Shown: piece after piece, positions 1 through 6,287 of the stretch | Layout: every line of letters begins with the position of its first letter | Numbering within the stretch: position 1 is the stretch's first letter | Program-made: the position numbers and the translations under genes | The notes under the pieces: model-generated | What the model saw: only the letters and a program-made list of their open reading frames with translations | What the model was told of the DNA's origin: nothing | The model's database searches: none | Virus record (IMG/VR): IMGVR_UViG_3300024517_000050 | Location: 1 to 36,088 of that record | Origin: a virus | Direction: 5' to 3' (one strand) | DNA length: 36,088 bases

Positions 1-218
1 CAGTCATCGACGACATCCGGCGGCAGGCTAGCAACATCCGGCGGGATTCTGCCGGCGTCCATCACCTCAACGCCGATCGTGGCGAGATTCTCGCCGGCGA
101 TGAGCAGAACGCCCAGCGACTCGACACAATCGCCGAACGCCTCGCGGCAGGCTACGACGACCACGCGGCCTGCCTCTGTACACCGACCAGTCGGTGTCAG
201 TATCACACCCTGCCCTAG
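1..218 (+). CDS. 5'-truncated small protein of unknown function
   Basis: An open frame runs from base 3 with no start in the window and ends at TAG 216-218. It gives 71 residues, charged and helical in character in the middle (VIDDIRRQASNIRRDSAG, then EILAGDEQNAQRLDTIAERL) and ending with three cysteines (ACLCTPTSRC). I do not recognise a family. If the window ends are joined, the frame extends back to ATG 36043, giving a protein of about 86 residues, but that ATG has no clear ribosome site. The last codons (180-197) also hold a perfect 7-bp hairpin. Composition looks more protein-like than the other frames here. Confidence 0.5.
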   Translation, partial: VIDDIRRQASNIRRDSAGVHHLNADRGEILAGDEQNAQRLDTIAERLAAGYDDHAACLCTPTSRCQYHTLP

Positions 219-275
219 CCCGCTATCCCCTCGCTTGCCGTAGGGCACGACTCGGAGCCAGCCCGAGGCGAGGGA
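180..275 (+). promoter_or_regulatory. Structured RNA leader upstream of the ParA-like gene (candidate pseudoknot)
   Basis: Four perfect complementary pairs lie in under 100 bases. A 7-bp hairpin ACACCGA/TCGGTGT (180-186/191-197) has a CCAG loop. TGCCCTA (211-217) pairs with TAGGGCA (241-247). CCCTCGC (228-234) pairs with GCGAGGG (268-274). CTCGG/CCGAG (251-255/263-267) forms a hairpin. The second and third helices interleave, which is an H-type pseudoknot arrangement, or they are alternatives. There is no U-run after them, so this is not a classical terminator. The ribosome site of the next gene (AAAGGAG, 288-294) lies 13 bases downstream, so translational control is possible. I match it to no known riboswitch class. 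Confidence 0.4.
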
Positions 276-302
276 CTCAACTACCCAAAGGAGAAATAAC
301 CC

Positions 303-938
303 ATGATTATCGAACATCTTTACACCGCGAAAGGCGGACAGGGTTGCAGCGTCGTCGCCGTGCTCGCCGCGTTAGCGCTCGACGACGACCGCCGCGTTCT
401 ACTGGTCGACGCCGCGCCTAGCGCCGACCTCGCCACCATCGCCGGTAGCGTCGATCGCGTCGAGGGGTGTATCCCCGTCATCGCCGACATCCAGACGGTT
501 ACCCCGATGATCGATCTCGTCCGGATGGTCGAGCCGGACCCGGCCGTGCTCTACGGTCGAGGCTACGATGTCGTGATCGTCGATCATGGACTCGGCGCCG
601 AGCCCCGGCCGTGGCCAGCACCGGATCTCGTCAACCGGAACTTCAAGTGGCGCGAGGCGGCTGGCCGGTGGACGCTGGTCACGCGATCGTGCTATCTGGC
701 ACTTCAACACGCGGTCGCCCAGCCCGCCCAGCCCGATCAGATCGTTGTCGTCACCGAAGCCGACCGATCGTTGCGCCTATCCGATGTCAAGGCGGCGGTA
801 GGCGCGCCTGTCGTCGCCACCGTGGACGTGTCGACCGCAATCGCGCGAGCGGTAGACGCCGGCCTACTCACGACCCGCCATATGGGCGCGGCGACCCGCG
901 GCCTAGCGGGCCTCGTCAACGCTGAGGTGTCGCGATGA
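303..938 (+). CDS. ParA/MinD/CpaE-like NTPase with deviant P-loop
   Basis: The 211-residue protein has the layout of a ParA/MinD-type P-loop ATPase: AKGGQGCS at residues 9-16 in the Walker A position, RVLLVDAAPS (31-40) matching the A' segment, and DVVIVDHG (89-96) as Walker B. In the family the P-loop is KGGxGK(T/S). Here the second lysine is Cys15, so ATP hydrolysis may be lost or altered, while the family's leading lysine (Lys10) is kept. ParA-type proteins position DNA or protein cargo in cells. No ParB-like gene or centromere-like repeat set is visible beside it, so a partition role is only a guess. AAAGGAG sits 9 bases before the ATG. The stop overlaps the next start (ATGA). Confidence 0.7.
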   Translation: MIIEHLYTAKGGQGCSVVAVLAALALDDDRRVLLVDAAPSADLATIAGSVDRVEGCIPVIADIQTVTPMIDLVRMVEPDPAVLYGRGYDVVIVDHGLGAEPRPWPAPDLVNRNFKWREAAGRWTLVTRSCYLALQHAVAQPAQPDQIVVVTEADRSLRLSDVKAAVGAPVVATVDVSTAIARAVDAGLLTTRHMGAATRGLAGLVNAEVSR

Positions 939-1240
939 GCGCGGCGACGGTAACGCGTCGGCCGATGTCAGCCGATGAACTAGCGAACGTGGTCGACCTC
1001 GGCGGCCGATCATGGGTCTATGCGATCCTTGAGACGTTTTGGCTGTTCGGTGTCGACTTGACCGACCCGGACTGCCCGAACATTCGGCCCGGCGATTATC
1101 AGATTCCGTCTGACCAGTGGGGCGCGATCGCGGCGTCATGCGGGCAGTCCGACGCTGATCGGCTCGCCGGCGCGAACCACATGTTGGATTGGATGAACTA
1201 CGGACCGGGGAGTTACGACCCGCCCGAGGCTTCGTCATGA
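935..1240 (+). CDS. Hypothetical protein, 101 aa
   Basis: The start ATG overlaps the preceding stop by 4 bases and is preceded by GAGGTG, so it is probably translationally coupled to the ParA-like gene. The protein has a predicted-helical N-terminal half (SADELANVVDLGG, YAILETFWLFGVD) and a C-terminal part rich in Trp, Tyr and Pro. No signal peptide, membrane segment or known motif is visible, and I do not recognise a family. Its tight coupling suggests a role shared with its neighbours. Confidence 0.7.
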   Translation: MSAATVTRRPMSADELANVVDLGGRSWVYAILETFWLFGVDLTDPDCPNIRPGDYQIPSDQWGAIAASCGQSDADRLAGANHMLDWMNYGPGSYDPPEASS

Positions 1241-1614
1241 GTACCGACATGGTGGACGAACTCCACGCGGCCGAGGATCGCGCCGACCGATACCGCGCGA
1301 CACTCGATCGCATTTGGGAAGCTCTCCAGATCCCGTTCGAGTGGTCGGCAGACACCCCTGAGACAGTCTGTGAGATCATGCATGATGCTGGCTGGCGACA
1401 GGTCGACGAGGATCACGCGATGATCCGCGCCGAATATGAGCATGATGCCGGGTCGGTCGCCGAGGTGGCCGAACGTTGGCCGAGGATTGCCGCTGCGGCT
1501 CGACGCGACCATACGCCGCCCCGCGAACATCGACTGGCGTGCGAGGATCACGACATCGACGATGATGACGCCGACCTCGCGGGCTATTGCGGCTGTTGGT
1601 GCCACGATGAGTAA
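1237..1614 (+). CDS. Hypothetical acidic protein with Cys/His C-terminus, 125 aa
   Basis: ATG 1237 overlaps the preceding stop (ATGA). Earlier in-frame starts lie inside the upstream gene and are less likely. The protein is mostly helical and acidic. The C-terminus has CEDHDIDDDDADLAG then CGCWCHDE, a cluster of Cys, His and Asp that could bind zinc. A similar short GxCxCxxE-type tail is common in actinophage small proteins, but I cannot assign a function. The stop TAA (1612-1614) overlaps the start of the next gene by 8 bases. Confidence 0.7.
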   Translation: MSTDMVDELHAAEDRADRYRATLDRIWEALQIPFEWSADTPETVCEIMHDAGWRQVDEDHAMIRAEYEHDAGSVAEVAERWPRIAAAARRDHTPPREHRLACEDHDIDDDDADLAGYCGCWCHDE

Positions 1615-2140
1615 CGCGACCACGTACCCTGAGTTCACGTACTCCAAATGGCGTCACGGCGGCTGGTACGTGCCAGAGGTCCGGTACCCGTCCGGCGCGT
1701 GCGGCTGTGTCGGCCGCAACGCGGCCGGTCGCTGGGTGGCGGTGTCCGCCGACTGGCTCGGAGAATTCAAGACGCGAGGCGGGGCAGCACGCGCCGAATG
1801 GCTGTACGTCCGGAAACTCAACGAGCGCCGCGCCGTGTATCTCGACCTCATTAAGGACATGTTCGACTTCGAGGCGACCGAGAAAACGCGGTGGGGCGAC
1901 ACACCGGGATGTGACTATTACCCGGACCCGAACACCGACACCGATAAGCCGTTCCTGTTGTGCGAGTCGAGCCGGTACGGACAGACGTGGTTGACGTTCC
2001 ATAAGTCCGCCAACGCGGCAGCCGAGCGCCATATCAACCAGGAGTACGCGGAGGATTGGGAAGCGGACCTGCTCGTCGACCTTGATTGCCCGGCGGACGA
2101 ATATCGGATCGAGGTTCGCGCGTTCGCGACGAAACTTTGA
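1607..2140 (+). CDS. Hypothetical protein, 177 aa
   Basis: ATG 1607 lies 8 bases inside the end of the upstream gene. The frame is open further upstream, but that part would overlap the whole preceding gene. The protein is rich in Trp and Tyr (YPEFTYSKWRHGGWYVPEV near the start, LLCESSRYGQTWLTFHKSAN near residue 125), soluble, and without membrane segments. I do not recognise the family. It is the last gene before a perfect 14-bp hairpin, so it probably ends a transcription unit. Confidence 0.7.
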   Translation: MSNATTYPEFTYSKWRHGGWYVPEVRYPSGACGCVGRNAAGRWVAVSADWLGEFKTRGGAARAEWLYVRKLNERRAVYLDLIKDMFDFEATEKTRWGDTPGCDYYPDPNTDTDKPFLLCESSRYGQTWLTFHKSANAAAERHINQEYAEDWEADLLVDLDCPADEYRIEVRAFATKL

Positions 2141-2145
2141 CCCGG

Positions 2146-2186
2146 AATCGGCCGACCTCGCGCAAAACTTGTGAGGTCGGCCGATT
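2146..2186. terminator. Perfect 14-bp inverted repeat, probable terminator
   Basis: Arms 2146-2159 and 2173-2186 are exact reverse complements (AATCGGCCGACCTC and its complement) around a 13-base loop. The hairpin begins 5 bases after the stop at 2140. There is no U-tract, but terminators in high-GC actinobacterial genomes often lack one. Because a serine recombinase gene lies 500 bases downstream, a recombination site or operator is an alternative reading. Confidence 0.55.
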
Positions 2187-2289
2187 TGCCCGCGCCTGAC
2201 CCCCCACCCTCATCGTGCTCGTCGCTTAGAACGCAACACAGCACATCATCCCAGCTAGAAACCCGCAAACGAAAGAGAGAACCCTTGCC

Positions 2290-2664
2290 ATGACCATGAA
2301 TCAAGACATACGAGAGAACTTTGCTCACCCGGCGCTCGCCCCAGGAGGTGTGAGCCAGTCGATCATCGACCGGGTTGCCGCCTACTTCGCCGTTCTACTC
2401 ACGGCCGGTGGGCACGCCCACGTCACGCTAGAACCCGACGACGCCACCCGATACGAAATGATCGCCGTCCGCAGGAACAGATCACAGGCGGGCCCACCGT
2501 TCATATTCGCGTCGAGCTTCGGGGCGGCTTACCCGTGGAACGGGACACCGACTGTTCACCCCGATTACGCGACCGAGCACTACGTCGCGAACGGTAACGG
2601 GTGGACTGGCGTTGTGATCGCCCTGTTCCTCAACGCAGCCGCCGAACAACTGGTGACGCGATGA
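2290..2664 (+). CDS. Hypothetical protein, 124 aa
   Basis: A purine-rich stretch (AAAGAGAG) lies about 11 bases before ATG 2290, and a second ATG at 2296 is also possible. The protein has a helical start (SIIDRVAAYFAVLLTAGG), a beta-rich middle and a short Ala/Leu helix at the end. The hydrophobic helix is too polar at its ends for a confident membrane call. I do not recognise a family. The 150 bases upstream hold the 14-bp hairpin but no convincing promoter. The stop overlaps a 12-codon ORF. Confidence 0.65.
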   Translation: MTMNQDIRENFAHPALAPGGVSQSIIDRVAAYFAVLLTAGGHAHVTLEPDDATRYEMIAVRRNRSQAGPPFIFASSFGAAYPWNGTPTVHPDYATEHYVANGNGWTGVVIALFLNAAAEQLVTR

Positions 2665-2699
2665 AAGTATGCCTCATTTGCGCGGAGGCGCAGCGATGA
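2661..2699 (+). CDS. Tiny 12-residue ORF coupling two genes
   Basis: ATG 2661 overlaps the stop of the upstream gene (ATGA), and its own stop (TGA 2697-2699) overlaps the recombinase start at 2696 (ATGA). The peptide is MKVCLICAEAQR, with a CxxC pair. It contains the recombinase ribosome site (GGAGG, 2684-2688). It may be a translational-coupling leader peptide that carries ribosomes into the recombinase gene. It could also be chance, since it is so short. Confidence 0.35.
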   Translation: MKVCLICAEAQR

Positions 2700-3403
2700 G
2701 CAACGCGGTTGGTTACATCCGGGTCAGCACCGACAGCCAGGTCGACGGGTTCGGCCTCGACGTGCAACGCGACAGCATCACCGCGCACGCGGCAGCGGTC
2801 GGCCTCACACTGGTCGACATCTTCGCGGACGAGGGGATCTCGGGTTCAGAGGATGTCGCCGGCAGGCAGGGACTCGCCAACGCGCTCGACGCGTTGACAT
2901 CGGGTAACGCGACTGTGCTGATCGTCCCGAAGCTAGATCGGTTGGCGCGTGACTTAATGGTGCAGGAGTCGATCCTGGCGGACGCGTGGAAAGCCAACGC
3001 GACTGTTGTGCCGTGTGTGGAGGGGGAACGCCTGTATTGTCAGCCTGATGACCCGACAGATCCGAGCCGGGCGTTGATCCGTCAAGTGTTAGGCGCGGTC
3101 GCCGCGTACGAGCGGGCGATGATCCGGGCGCGCCTCGTCGCTGGGCGCCGGCGTCGTATCGCCCGTGATGGGTATGCGGGCGGACCTGAGCCCTTCGGAT
3201 GGGCTAACGCGACAGAACAGGCGACGTTGCGCCGCGTCGCCGAACTTCGAGCTCACGGGCTCACATGGGCCCGGACCGCGTCGGAACTGAACCGGGACGG
3301 CATGTTGAAACGCAACGGGACCCGATGGTCGGCATCGCATCTACATCGCACGTACACACGCGCCGGTCAACGCGGTAGCGGTATTCAGGCGGTCCCAGCA
3401 TGA
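2696..3403 (+). CDS. Short serine recombinase (resolvase/integrase family)
   Basis: This 235-residue protein has the serine recombinase catalytic domain at residues 5-150: YIRVS with nucleophile Ser11 and Arg9, the DEGISG region (45-50), and DRLARD (81-86) supplying active-site arginines. Residues about 160-225 match the 'recombinase' domain of large serine integrases, with a DNA-binding helical part. The zinc-ribbon and coiled-coil of 450-700-aa integrases are missing. GGAGG 7 bases before ATG 2696 fixes the start. Such enzymes cut, exchange and join DNA at short paired sites. Here it may integrate or resolve the phage genome. The downstream gap 3404-3590 is the natural place for an attachment site. 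A DNA-binding HTH gene follows, as expected for a directionality factor. Confidence 0.88.
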   Translation: MSNAVGYIRVSTDSQVDGFGLDVQRDSITAHAAAVGLTLVDIFADEGISGSEDVAGRQGLANALDALTSGNATVLIVPKLDRLARDLMVQESILADAWKANATVVPCVEGERLYCQPDDPTDPSRALIRQVLGAVAAYERAMIRARLVAGRRRRIARDGYAGGPEPFGWANATEQATLRRVAELRAHGLTWARTASELNRDGMLKRNGTRWSASHLHRTYTRAGQRGSGIQAVPA

Positions 3404-3534
3404 GAACGTAACGACGGCGTAGCTTGTGCGCCTTCCCCGTTTACTCCTTTAGGGTGGAGGCTGCTGTTGTCCCCGTATCCGGACCGAAGATGACCGGTCC
3501 GGGTGCTGTTGGGGTGGAGTTGCAGGCTCGAGCG

Positions 3535-3554
3535 ACCCGGCCGAAAGGCCGGGT
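3535..3554 (+). terminator. GAAA-loop hairpin terminator
   Basis: ACCCGGCC (3535-3542), loop GAAA, GGCCGGGT (3547-3554): a perfect 8-bp stem with a stable tetraloop, followed by TGTTCT. It lies after the recombinase and just before the next promoter, so it probably ends the first plus-strand unit. The final T is shared with the following -35 element. Confidence 0.6.
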
Positions 3555-3583
3555 TGTTCTCGTTGTACGCGATGGTGTAGTGT
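3554..3583 (+). promoter_or_regulatory. Promoter for leaderless HTH gene
   Basis: TTGTTC (3554-3559), an 18-bp spacer, and TAGTGT (3578-3583). The predicted start of transcription falls on the A of ATG 3591, so the mRNA would be leaderless. Two other promoters in the window have the same spacer length and the same distance to the start codon. Confidence 0.5.
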
Positions 3584-3590
3584 GGACGCT

Positions 3591-3791
3591 ATGGCACAGG
3601 TGCAAACGGTTTACGACATGACGGTTCGGGAGGTGGCCCGCCGGTTGGATGTTCCACCCGAGACGGTGCGACGGTGGGCACGCGACGAGGTGGTGCCCGC
3701 CCGCAAGAACATTTCGGGGTTCTGGCGGTTCAATCGGGCCGACATCGACGGTGTGCAGGTCGCCGCCGTGATCGAACGGACGACGCCGTGA
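3591..3791 (+). CDS. MerR/excisionase-type helix-turn-helix protein
   Basis: This 66-residue protein carries a single winged HTH of the excisionase (helix_turn_helix_17) type: TVREVARRLDVPPETVRRWA is the HTH, and GFWRFNRADID is the wing. It should bind DNA. ATG 3591 is chosen because the promoter predicts transcription starting there. GTG 3582 is also in frame but lies in the -10 element. It is the first gene of the recombination operon and sits beside the recombinase, so it may be a recombination directionality factor, or a regulator of this operon. It resembles the HTH protein at 32791, probably a paralogue. Its stop overlaps the next start (GTGA). Confidence 0.8.
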   Translation: MAQVQTVYDMTVREVARRLDVPPETVRRWARDEVVPARKNISGFWRFNRADIDGVQVAAVIERTTP

Positions 3792-4189
3792 ACGACGCCG
3801 ACACCGATGTTGTGGCCCGGTTGCGTGCCCTCGCTAACTGGTTAGAGACACGACCGACCATCGCGAACCAGAGCAAGTATCTGTTCCACACCGCCTACGT
3901 ATTCACCGATGCGGACTGTTGGCAGGACTGCCTCGCTGAGCTTGGCACCTTCACAAAAGGGACCGACGACAAGTACCTTGAGGCGACCGTCGTACTCCCT
4001 GGCGGTAGCCGCGTGTGCTTAAATGTGGCGAAGGAGGCCACCTGTCAACGGGTCGAGGCCGGCGTGCGTGAGGTCGAACGCGAGGTGTACCCCGCCGACG
4101 TGCAACCTGAGATCGTCACGGAGACGGAACTGGTTTACGAATGGGTGTGCCCCGACTCGTGGCTCAACCCGACCGAGGTGTCGGCATGA
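3788..4189 (+). CDS. Hypothetical protein, 133 aa
   Basis: Start GTG 3788 overlaps the HTH gene stop. The protein begins with a helix (VVARLRALANWLETRPT), followed by an alternating beta part with CWQDCLAELG and VCLNVAKEATCQRVEAG. It contains four or more cysteines, not in a recognised zinc pattern. I do not recognise the family. After its TGA (4187-4189) the same frame continues for 22 sense codons to 4258. See the separate entry for that segment. Confidence 0.7.
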   Translation: MNDADTDVVARLRALANWLETRPTIANQSKYLFHTAYVFTDADCWQDCLAELGTFTKGTDDKYLEATVVLPGGSRVCLNVAKEATCQRVEAGVREVEREVYPADVQPEIVTETELVYEWVCPDSWLNPTEVSA

Positions 4190-4258
4190 GCGGCTCTAGC
4201 CATCGCCGTCGTCCGCTACACCGTCGACCCCGACTCGATCGTGTGGGTTGACCGATGA
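4186..4258 (+). pseudogene. Broken small ORF or readthrough extension
   Basis: The codons after the TGA at 4187-4189 read AALAIAVVRYTVDPDSIVWV and end DR at TGA 4256-4258, which overlaps the next ATG (4255) in the usual ATGA style. This looks like real protein but has no start codon. From ATG 4186 the reading frame is shifted and gives an Arg/His-rich 21-mer ending at 4251. One base of insertion or deletion near 4195-4200 would join ATG 4186 to the protein-like frame. Readthrough of the TGA is the other possibility. Confidence 0.35.
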
Positions 4259-4989
4259 CCGGCCCGCTCTACCTCAAATGGACCGCCAAAGGTCGCTTCC
4301 CGTCCTACCAGGGCGGCACCCCGATCCCGTACCGCAAATGGACCGACCGGGTTGCCGACCCGATCCTCTGCGAACAGGGTTGGCACGCCTGCCGATGGGA
4401 AGACGCCATCCACCACATCGCAGCCGAGCTATGGGTCGTCGAGTTGGACGGGCAGATCGTCGAAGGTTCTGACAAGGTTGTGGCGGAACGGTTAAGGATT
4501 GTGCGACGAGTTCGGCTGTCCGACCGGGCGCTGCGGTTGTTCGCCGCTGATTGCGCTGAGGCGGTGTTGCCGATCTTTGAGCGGGCATACCCGAATGATG
4601 ATCGGCCTCGGTTGGCGATCCAAGCGGCCCGTGATTACGCCAACGGCCTGATCTCGGCTGCCGCCAGGGATGCCGCCGGGGATGCCGCCAGGGATGCCGC
4701 CTGGGCTGCCGGGGATGCCGCCAGGGATGCCAGGGATGCCCACTGGGCTGCCAGGGCTGCCGCCGGGGCTGCCTACTGGGCTGCCTACTGGGCTGCCAGG
4801 GATGCCGCCGGGGCTGCCGCCTGGGCTGCCAGGGATGCCGCCGGGGATGCCGCCAGGGATGGCTGGGCTGCCGCCTGGGCTGCCAGGGATGCCGCCAGGG
4901 CTGCCGCCTGGGCTGCCAGAACCGCCAACCTGCTCGGCAACTACGCCGGACTCAACCCAACCGACTACGCACACCGGAGCACCCCATGA
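4255..4989 (+). CDS. DUF7666-like protein with long Ala-rich repeat
   Basis: This 244-residue protein has two parts. Residues 1-130 match the phage DUF7666 pattern: YLKWT near the start, [41 protein letters not shown] and [17 protein letters not shown]. Residues about 135-225 are a run of 4-residue units of the type DAAR, DAAG, WAAR, WAAY, encoded by 12-base repeats. It should be a long Ala-rich helix with Trp and Arg/Asp at fixed faces. The function of the family is unknown. Repeat copy number is likely to vary by slippage. ATG 4255 overlaps the preceding small frame. Confidence 0.75.
   Translation: MTGPLYLKWTAKGRFPSYQGGTPIPYRKWTDRVADPILCEQGWHACRWEDAIHHIAAELWVVELDGQIVEGSDKVVAERLRIVRRVRLSDRALRLFAADCAEAVLPIFERAYPNDDRPRLAIQAARDYANGLISAAARDAAGDAARDAAWAAGDAARDARDAHWAARAAAGAAYWAAYWAARDAAGAAAWAARDAAGDAARDGWAAAWAARDAARAAAWAARTANLLGNYAGLNPTDYAHRSTP
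4657..4920. repeat. Degenerate 12-bp tandem repeat array
   Basis: Units such as gatgccgccagg, gatgccgccggg and gctgccgcctgg follow each other through the 3' part of the DUF7666-like gene. They encode the Ala-rich helix. The repeat lacks stops in other frames too: the +1 frame reads [10 protein letters not shown] and the complementary strand reads GGIPGSPGG, so long shadow frames arise from it. Confidence 0.85.
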
Positions 4990-5225
4990 GCGCCGGTGAT
5001 GACGACCTCGAGAACGTGCGAGCAGCGATCGACGCACACGGATATGTGACCGTGATCGCCGTCATCGACCAAGCCACGAAGGACGCCCTTGTGCTCCAGG
5101 CGGCGTCGATGAACGTGCCGCCACTGATCATGGAGGCGTTGCGAGAGAAAGGCTGGTCGCATCTCGAGATGGTGGCCGGTGTGGCGTTGCAGTCGGGTGT
5201 CACAGCCCTCAGTCAGGATGGCTGA
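4986..5225 (+). CDS. Hypothetical protein, 79 aa
   Basis: ATG 4986 overlaps the upstream stop (ATGA). The protein is mostly helical, with two hydrophobic patches ([21 protein letters not shown] and [16 protein letters not shown]), and ends just before the exonuclease gene. It has no motif I recognise. A role with the exonuclease is suggested only by the operon position. Confidence 0.65.
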   Translation: MSAGDDDLENVRAAIDAHGYVTVIAVIDQATKDALVLQAASMNVPPLIMEALREKGWSHLEMVAGVALQSGVTALSQDG

Positions 5226-5226
5226 C

Positions 5227-6141
5227 ATGACGATGATGGACAGGTACACGCTCGAGCGGGCATACGACCGCGAGGACTGGCTGGCGCAACGCCAGCCGTA
5301 TTTCAATGCGTCAGCCGCAGCGTGTCTATGGGACCGTCACCCGTACGAATCTGCAGCCGATTACGCCACGAAGAAGCTGACCGGAGTCGACAACGATGAC
5401 GAAACGTCGGCGATGAGACGAGGCAACTATCTCGAGGACGGTGTGGCTGAGTGGTGGGCGTTCGAGGACGGTGTGACTGTGATCGAACCCGGTGTCCTGT
5501 ATGCGTGCGGGCCGGTGTTGGCGACCGTTGACCGGTGGGACATCACCCGTGACCGACCCGTGGAAATCAAAACGGCGTCCGGGCATCATTCGGAGCCGCA
5601 GGACTACTGGTTGGATCAGTGCCAGGCGATCATGTTGTGCGCCGATCGGGACGTGATCGAACTGGTGTGGATGGACGGGTCCCTCGACTTGGCGTCGATG
5701 ACTGTTGACGCGGACGAGGTGCAACAACGGGACCTGATGAATCGGGCGGAACGGTTCATGGCGGCGATCGAGTTGGGGATGGTGCCCGACTGGATCATCC
5801 CGCAACTCAAGCATCGCCATGTCGCAGCGTTGAACCCGGAACCGGTCGGCGAAGTCGAGTTGGATGAGGCGACGGTGGATCTGATGTTCAACTATCGGGA
5901 TCTGAAACTACGCGTGAAGGAAGCCGAAGTCGAGATGGACGCGATCAAAGATGTCGTGGCCGGGGCGCTCGGAGGTCACGAGGTCGGGTTGTGGGATGGC
6001 ACCAAAATCGTGTCGTGGAAGCCGTCGAAGTCGTCGAAGTCGTTGGACAAAGTCGGGTTGACGGAGGCGCACCCCGAGTTGGTCGCCGAGTACACCGTGG
6101 AGAAGCCGGGTGCGCGCCGGTTCTTGCCGTCAGGGATATGA
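5227..6141 (+). CDS. YqaJ-like viral exonuclease
   Basis: A 304-residue member of the YqaJ/lambda-exonuclease (PD-(D/E)XK) type. In this numbering, LEDGVAEWW (69-77) is the first acidic helix, ATVDRWD carries Asp102, PVEIKTA carries Glu113 and Lys115 of the core, and DQCQAIMLC (130-138) matches the conserved Gln-containing helix. The enzyme degrades one strand from a double-strand end to leave single strands for annealing. It precedes a RecT-type annealing gene, which is the classic phage recombination pair. Starts at 5218, 5227 and 5233 are all possible, and none has a strong ribosome site. A short repeat (tcgaagtcg twice, near 6025) encodes PSKSSKS. Confidence 0.85.
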   Translation: MTMMDRYTLERAYDREDWLAQRQPYFNASAAACLWDRHPYESAADYATKKLTGVDNDDETSAMRRGNYLEDGVAEWWAFEDGVTVIEPGVLYACGPVLATVDRWDITRDRPVEIKTASGHHSEPQDYWLDQCQAIMLCADRDVIELVWMDGSLDLASMTVDADEVQQRDLMNRAERFMAAIELGMVPDWIIPQLKHRHVAALNPEPVGEVELDEATVDLMFNYRDLKLRVKEAEVEMDAIKDVVAGALGGHEVGLWDGTKIVSWKPSKSSKSLDKVGLTEAHPELVAEYTVEKPGARRFLPSGI

Positions 6142-6287
6142 ACGTCCCCCCGGTGCTCTTGGTGTACTGCCGTAAATGCGACCGGTACATCGCATACGAA
6201 CCATTACACAAATGTCAACTCCCCTACCCATATCAACAGAAACGGATCGCTGAGCGGTTCACTCACGAAGCGAGGCTAAGAACATGA
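6138..6287 (+). CDS. Small Cys-containing protein, 49 aa
   Basis: ATG 6138 overlaps the exonuclease stop (ATGA), and the stop overlaps the next start at 6284 in the same way. The sequence has YCRKCDRYI and, 14 residues on, HKC, which may form a small metal site. The C-terminus is basic. Position between exonuclease and annealing protein suggests a part in the recombination module, but nothing more can be said. Confidence 0.6.
   Translation: MNVPPVLLVYCRKCDRYIAYEPLHKCQLPYPYQQKRIAERFTHEARLRT

Larger units (their letters stand above)
3404..3590. other. Non-coding gap after the recombinase (candidate attachment/regulatory region)
   Basis: These 187 bases hold no convincing gene. A frame from 3424 is open but has shadow-like composition and overlaps the HTH gene. 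The gap contains an 8-bp perfect inverted repeat CCGGACCG/CGGTCCGG (3479-3486/3495-3502), the terminator hairpin at 3535-3554 and the promoter at 3554-3583. Phage serine recombinase genes usually sit next to their own site, so an attP within 3404-3530 is plausible but cannot be shown here. Confidence 0.4.

Noticed and set aside
903-1379. Minus-strand frame over the early genes
   Set aside because: It covers three plus-strand genes joined by ATGA overlaps and has Ser/Arg-rich shadow composition.
2190-2285. Promoter before the 124-aa gene
   Set aside because: TAGAAA and CATCAT were considered, but no -35 with sensible spacing was found.
3424-3621. 65-codon frame in the gap after the recombinase
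   Set aside because: It crosses a terminator and a promoter, overlaps the HTH gene and has no ribosome site.
4670-4999. PPGM/PPGL repeat frame on the plus strand
   Set aside because: It is the +1 shadow of the same repeat and has no ribosome site or domain.
4492-5037. Collagen-like GxP frame on the minus strand
   Set aside because: It is the complement of the 12-base Ala-repeat array; the plus-strand protein has a clear N-terminal domain and tight gene overlaps.
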